From NCBI GenBank assembly GCA_964443245.1, contig CAYUEG010000135.1, positions 1-9,549 of the forward strand: a DNA stretch of 9,549 nt, given 5' to 3'. The notes beneath the pieces are model-generated. The model saw only the letters and a program-made list of their open reading frames with translations. It searched no databases and was not told the DNA's origin. Shown here one piece after another: positions 6,620 through 9,549 of the stretch. The first letter of the stretch is position 1. Every line of letters begins with the position of its first letter. The position numbers and the translations under genes are program-made. The DNA comes from CANJDH01 sp964443245 (GTDB lineage Bacteria > Pseudomonadota > Gammaproteobacteria > Burkholderiales > JAEUOS01).

Positions 6620-7483
6620 CTACGGCTTGGGATCCGCGTCCGACGCGTTCTCCGGCACCGGCGGAGCAGGGGGATCGGAGCGATCAGCCGGATCGCCGAA
6701 AATGCCCAGGTAGGTGGAATAGAACGACAGCATCATCGCGCATACGGTCACCATCAGGTAGGGCAGCAGGATCAGTACCGCGAGCGAGGCGCCACGCACG
6801 CCCGGCGGCAGCATCAACCCGAGCAGCATGCCGAACAACATCGGGATCAGCATCAGGAACACCAGCCAGCCCAGGCCGTAGGCGAGGAAGGCGCGTGCAT
6901 TGCGCCAGCAGGCAAAAAAGCTGAAGAACAATGCCTTGGCCGGTTTCAACCCCTGCCAGAAGGACAGGGCCGGTGCAAACCAGAAGGCCATCATCACTGG
7001 CGTATACAGCACGATGGCCACCAGATCGCCCACTTTCAGTTCCAGCGGGCGCATGGCCGGTCTGGCGCCGATATCGCCTTGTGGCACGAGCTTGAAGATC
7101 ACATCGTCCCCGGCCAGTTTGGCGATGCCGAACAGTACCGCCAGACAGATCAGATACACCACGCCCAATGTCAATTGGGCCTTGCGCCCCTCGATCGAAG
7201 GATGCCGGAAGGGCTGAAACAGATGCGAAGGCAATGGAGGCAATTTCCGCTGGGCCGCCTGGCAGGCAATCATGAACCCGGCAGACAAACCTGGTACCAG
7301 CAGCGATGCCAGCATCACGCCCAGGTGCGGGATCGAGCTCACCAGGATCAACAGCAGCGAGTAAAACACCAGCAGCAGCAGCCAGAACGCCGGATAGGGC
7401 TTGAATAGCGAGAATCCGTGCAGCACCCACGCCCAGCCCTCGAGGGGGGCGGCAATGCGGGCGTCACGACGCGGTTGATCCAT
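6620..7483 (-). CDS. BPSS1780-type multi-pass membrane protein of unknown function
   Basis: A 287-residue integral membrane protein resembling the BPSS1780 family found in Burkholderiales. A basic, hydrophilic N-terminus (MDQPRRDARIAAPLEGWAWV) is followed by about six hydrophobic segments, near residues 31-50, 54-74, 104-122, 153-178, 198-224 and 232-260. The tail is Pro/Asp-rich and soluble (DPADRSDPPAPPVPENASDA). A cluster typical of the family, PALSFWQGLKPAKALFFSFF then ACWRNARAFL, lies between segments 4 and 5. No enzymatic motif is visible and the function is unknown. The start at 7483 is preferred over an upstream in-frame ATG at 7519 because GAGGAG (7495-7490) lies six bases before it. 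That Shine-Dalgarno overlaps the thrB stop codon, so the two genes are tightly linked in one operon. No terminator is visible in the 27 bp separating it from the convergent uvrD. Confidence 0.82.
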   Translation of the reverse strand: MDQPRRDARIAAPLEGWAWVLHGFSLFKPYPAFWLLLLVFYSLLLILVSSIPHLGVMLASLLVPGLSAGFMIACQAAQRKLPPLPSHLFQPFRHPSIEGRKAQLTLGVVYLICLAVLFGIAKLAGDDVIFKLVPQGDIGARPAMRPLELKVGDLVAIVLYTPVMMAFWFAPALSFWQGLKPAKALFFSFFACWRNARAFLAYGLGWLVFLMLIPMLFGMLLGLMLPPGVRGASLAVLILLPYLMVTVCAMMLSFYSTYLGIFGDPADRSDPPAPPVPENASDADPKP

Positions 7484-7493
7484 GGAGTGCTCC

Positions 7494-8483
7494 TCAGCCT
7501 GCCCAAGCGGGGGCTGCATCGTTGCGGCGCAAGCGCAGGATGCGCTCGAAATGGCCGGGATCGTGCGGCACGATCAATTCACCCTGCCTTGGCAAGTGGT
7601 AGTCGTAAAGACGCGACAACCAGAAGCGCAGGGCAGCCGCGCGCAGCATGACCGACCATGCAGCCTTTTCTGCGGGTGCGAACGGGCGAACAGCAGCGTA
7701 TGCCTCAAGGAAGGCGGCAACGTGGTCGGCAACCAGCATGCCCCGGTTCGCCATGTCACCACTGCCAAGATCGATGCACCAGTCGTTGACGCATACCGCG
7801 ACGTCAAACAGCAGGCAATCGCAGCCGGCGAAGTAGAAGTCGATGAAGCCACCCAGCCGCGAGGACGCGCCGGATGGCTCGAAGAGGACATTGTCACGAA
7901 ACAGGTCGGCATGAATCGGCCCGCGAGGAAGGGCGTCATGGCGATGCGACGCTTGAAAGCGCAGTTCATCTTCGAGCAGCGCGCCGGTTTCCGCGCCCAG
8001 AAACGGCATAACCTGCGGAGCCGTTTGGGCCCACCAGTGCGGGCCACGCGGATTATCCTGAAATCCGGTAAACGAGGCACCGGCCAGATGCATGGCAGCG
8101 AGCATGGCACCGACCTGACGGCGTTCGTCATTGGTCGGCTCCAGGTGCGATGCGCCGGGCAGACGTTTCACGATGGCTGCCGGTTTGCCCTTGAGAGGCA
8201 GAAAATTGCGCCCGCTGCGTGTCTGCACCGGCCCCGGGCAGGGGATGCCGGCGGCGGAGAGATGGGCGGTCAGATCCAGATAAAACGGCAGTTCCGCAGC
8301 CGAAAGTTTCTCGAAGATGGTCAGCACATATTCGGCACGCGCGCCGTTGCGCAGTGTCGAGAGAAAAAAGTTGCTGTTCTCGATGCCGGACTGGATCCCC
8401 GTGAGGTTCACCGGTGCGCCAACGTCATACTCCGTCAGCCACGCTGCGACCTCGTCAAGGCTCAGAGGGGTGAAGACTGCCAT
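7494..8483 (-). CDS. thrB: Homoserine kinase, type II (APH/choline kinase-like fold)
   Basis: A 329-residue cytoplasmic kinase that phosphorylates L-homoserine with ATP to O-phospho-L-homoserine, the step before threonine synthase. It belongs to the aminoglycoside-phosphotransferase-like ThrB of proteobacteria, not the GHMP-type ThrB of E. coli. Visible features are the N-terminal MAVFTPLSLDEVAAWL, a nucleotide-loop segment GIQSGIENSNFFL, strand EYVLTIFEKL, and hinge PAAIVKRLPG. The catalytic loop is GPIHADLFRDNVLF with H191, D193 and N198, and the metal-binding Asp is D215 in GGFIDFYFAG, followed by DVAVCVNDWC. Length is typical for the family. The ATG at 8483 has no clear Shine-Dalgarno; the purine-poor 13 bases before it read CTTCCCATTTCGC. 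An inverted repeat lies upstream in the 81-bp gap after the DUF2782 gene. Its stop overlaps the ribosome binding site of the downstream membrane protein gene. Confidence 0.92.
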   Translation of the reverse strand: MAVFTPLSLDEVAAWLTEYDVGAPVNLTGIQSGIENSNFFLSTLRNGARAEYVLTIFEKLSAAELPFYLDLTAHLSAAGIPCPGPVQTRSGRNFLPLKGKPAAIVKRLPGASHLEPTNDERRQVGAMLAAMHLAGASFTGFQDNPRGPHWWAQTAPQVMPFLGAETGALLEDELRFQASHRHDALPRGPIHADLFRDNVLFEPSGASSRLGGFIDFYFAGCDCLLFDVAVCVNDWCIDLGSGDMANRGMLVADHVAAFLEAYAAVRPFAPAEKAAWSVMLRAAALRFWLSRLYDYHLPRQGELIVPHDPGHFERILRLRRNDAAPAWAG

Positions 8484-8516
8484 GCGAAATGGGAAGCGAG
8501 AGGAGGTGCGCCGGAG

Positions 8517-8554
8517 TGTGTGCCCAGGTGCACGCCAGTAATGCCAGGCACACA
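8517..8554 (-). repeat. Intercistronic inverted repeat between the DUF2782 gene and thrB
   Basis: A perfect 8-bp inverted repeat (TGTGTGCC at 8517-8524, GGCACACA at 8547-8554) with a 22-base loop lies in the 81-bp gap before thrB. No U tract follows on the minus strand (the next bases are CTCCGGCGCACC), so it does not look like an intrinsic terminator. It could protect or process the operon mRNA, or be incidental. Confidence 0.5.
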
Positions 8555-8564
8555 GACAGACTGG

Positions 8565-8951
8565 TCAGAACGTCTTGATCACCCACATGGGCACGCTGAT
8601 GTTGGTGGCGTCAGTCGGGCCATGGGCCGGCGCGAACGAGCCGGTACCGGAGTTGTCCACCAGCAAGTACGGGGTGCCGCCAGGGGGAGTCACCCGCACC
8701 ATGTACAGGCGGCCGTTGACACGAAACTCCTCAATCTTGTCCGCACCACGCTGCTTGATCACCACCTCGGGCTCCAGCTTTGGGTCGATCGGAATCTGCG
8801 GTGGCAGCGAAGTCTCGGGCAAGGGCTCCAGCTTGGGGGGCGTTTGCGTGGCGGCAGGCGAACTGCACAAAAGCAGCGCCAGCGCCAGCGACATTGCCGG
8901 CAGCAGGTTTCGGGGCAGGGGAGAACGCAGGATGAGCTTCATATGTGTCAT
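8565..8951 (-). CDS. DUF2782 domain-containing small secreted protein
   Basis: A protein of about 128 residues with an N-terminal signal sequence and a conserved C-terminal domain of unknown function. After a basic start the core LLPAMSLALALLL is followed by CSSPAATQ, where cleavage is likely; the Cys is not in a proper lipobox, so I do not call it a lipoprotein. A Pro/Glu-rich linker (PPKLEPLPETSLPPQIP) leads to the DUF2782 signature EPEVVIKQRGADKIEEFRVN then GRLYMVRVTPPGGTPYLLVD. The domain commonly occurs next to thrB in betaproteobacteria, from memory. I use the ATG at 8951, one base after the TAA of the upstream LOG gene, which would allow translational coupling. The ATG at 8942 (MKLILRS) is equally possible; neither has a good Shine-Dalgarno. 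The open frame extends to an ATG at 9050, but that part overlaps the LOG gene and is not expected to be used. Confidence 0.82.
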   Translation of the reverse strand: MTHMKLILRSPLPRNLLPAMSLALALLLCSSPAATQTPPKLEPLPETSLPPQIPIDPKLEPEVVIKQRGADKIEEFRVNGRLYMVRVTPPGGTPYLLVDNSGTGSFAPAHGPTDATNISVPMWVIKTF

Positions 8952-8952
8952 T

Positions 8953-9549
8953 TTACAGATACAGCATGCGTTCACGTTCGGACGCAGAAGGCGTGAAGCC
9001 TTTGGACTCGTAAAACTTGAAGATCGTGTCCACAATTTCGTCCGGATCATCCAGAAACGTCATCAATTCCATGTCGGCAGGACTGACCAGTTGCATGGCA
9101 ACGAGCTTCTCGTGCATCCAGTCTGCCAGCCCCTTCCAGAACTCGCTCCCTACCATGATGATCGGCATGCGCGGCGCCTTGCCGGTCTGCACCAGCGTCA
9201 ACGCCTCCATCAGTTCATCCAGCGTTCCGAATCCGCCCGGCATCACAACATAGGCGCAGGCAAACTTGACGAACATGTATTTGCGCGCAAAAAAGTGGCG
9301 AAAGTAAAGTGAAACGTTCTGATGCATGTTCGGTTGCTGCTCGCGCGGCAACTCGATGTTCAGGCCCACCGCGGCGCTCTTGCCGGCAAAGGCGCCGCGA
9401 TTGGCAGCCTCCATCAAGCCAGGGCCACCACCAGAGATAACCGAAAAGCCGGCATCGGACAGTTTGCGGGAAATCAGCTCCGTTTGGGCGAACACCGGGT
9501 CCCCCGGGCCGATGCGTGCCGAACCGAAAATCGAAACCGCAGGGCGCAA
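8953..9549 (-). CDS. LOG-family (TIGR00730-type Rossmann fold) protein, 5' end outside window
   Basis: The last 199 codons, including the stop, of a Lonely-Guy-family protein; the frame is still open at the window edge. The TTG at 9549 need not be the start, and residues before RPAVSIFGSARIGPG are probably missing. Both family motifs are present: GGGPGLMEAANRGA, with the GGGxxGxME pattern, and PGGFGTLDELMEAL, with the PGGxGTxxE pattern. These form the nucleotide-monophosphate site. Characterised members hydrolyse the N-glycosidic bond of AMP or cytokinin riboside 5'-monophosphates; others were once misnamed lysine decarboxylases. The natural substrate in this organism is not known. The protein is cytoplasmic, with no signal peptide visible. 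Its TAA (8955-8953) abuts the DUF2782 start, so it is the first visible gene of the minus-strand operon leading to thrB. The operon promoter lies outside. Confidence 0.9.
   Translation of the reverse strand: MRPAVSIFGSARIGPGDPVFAQTELISRKLSDAGFSVISGGGPGLMEAANRGAFAGKSAAVGLNIELPREQQPNMHQNVSLYFRHFFARKYMFVKFACAYVVMPGGFGTLDELMEALTLVQTGKAPRMPIIMVGSEFWKGLADWMHEKLVAMQLVSPADMELMTFLDDPDEIVDTIFKFYESKGFTPSASERERMLYL

Noticed and set aside
7482..8996. 504-codon plus-strand open frame antisense to thrB and the DUF2782 gene
   Set aside because: It runs across two well-supported minus-strand genes and has low-complexity, Arg/Gln-rich composition with no recognisable domain. Long antisense frames are common in GC-rich DNA.

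Overview
The window looks like ordinary chromosomal DNA of a GC-rich betaproteobacterium of the order Burkholderiales, probably near Alcaligenaceae. The grounds are a Bug/TctC-type periplasmic binding protein, a BPSS1780-type membrane protein, a DUF2782-type protein next to a type II homoserine kinase, and a DnaE2 C-terminus. I see no rRNA, tRNA, CRISPR array, insertion sequence or phage gene.

Layout. The window opens with the last 164 codons of a plus-strand error-prone DNA polymerase (dnaE2, 1-495). It converges on a minus-strand YccA/Bax-inhibitor-1 membrane protein (564-1262), with an intrinsic terminator between them that serves the membrane protein. A divergent 271-bp gap (1263-1533) follows. 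It carries the most unusual structure in the window: a 10-bp inverted repeat enclosing a 7-bp hairpin, a Shine-Dalgarno/ATG pair inside that hairpin, and a short His-rich reading frame leading into the next gene. Next is a plus-strand secreted TTT/Bug solute-binding protein (1534-2526), which converges, across a good terminator hairpin, on a minus-strand D-aminoacylase-like amidohydrolase (2604-4280). A divergent 137-bp promoter region with a perfect TATAAT then leads into plus-strand uvrD (4418-6592).

The rest is a minus-strand operon, read from right to left: a LOG-family (TIGR00730-type) protein cut by the window edge (8953-9549), a small secreted DUF2782 protein (8565-8951), homoserine kinase thrB (7494-8483) and a BPSS1780-type six-helix membrane protein (6620-7483). 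It ends tail to tail with uvrD.

How the parts relate. DnaE2 and UvrD are both DNA repair or damage-tolerance proteins, but they lie in separate transcription units. The binding protein and the amidohydrolase are a plausible capture-and-hydrolyse pair for an N-acylated or amide nutrient, although they are convergent and not cotranscribed. ThrB makes O-phosphohomoserine for threonine; its operon partners have no known direct role in that pathway. I find no convincing new multi-gene system. The best candidate for something undescribed is the structured leader in front of the Bug gene.
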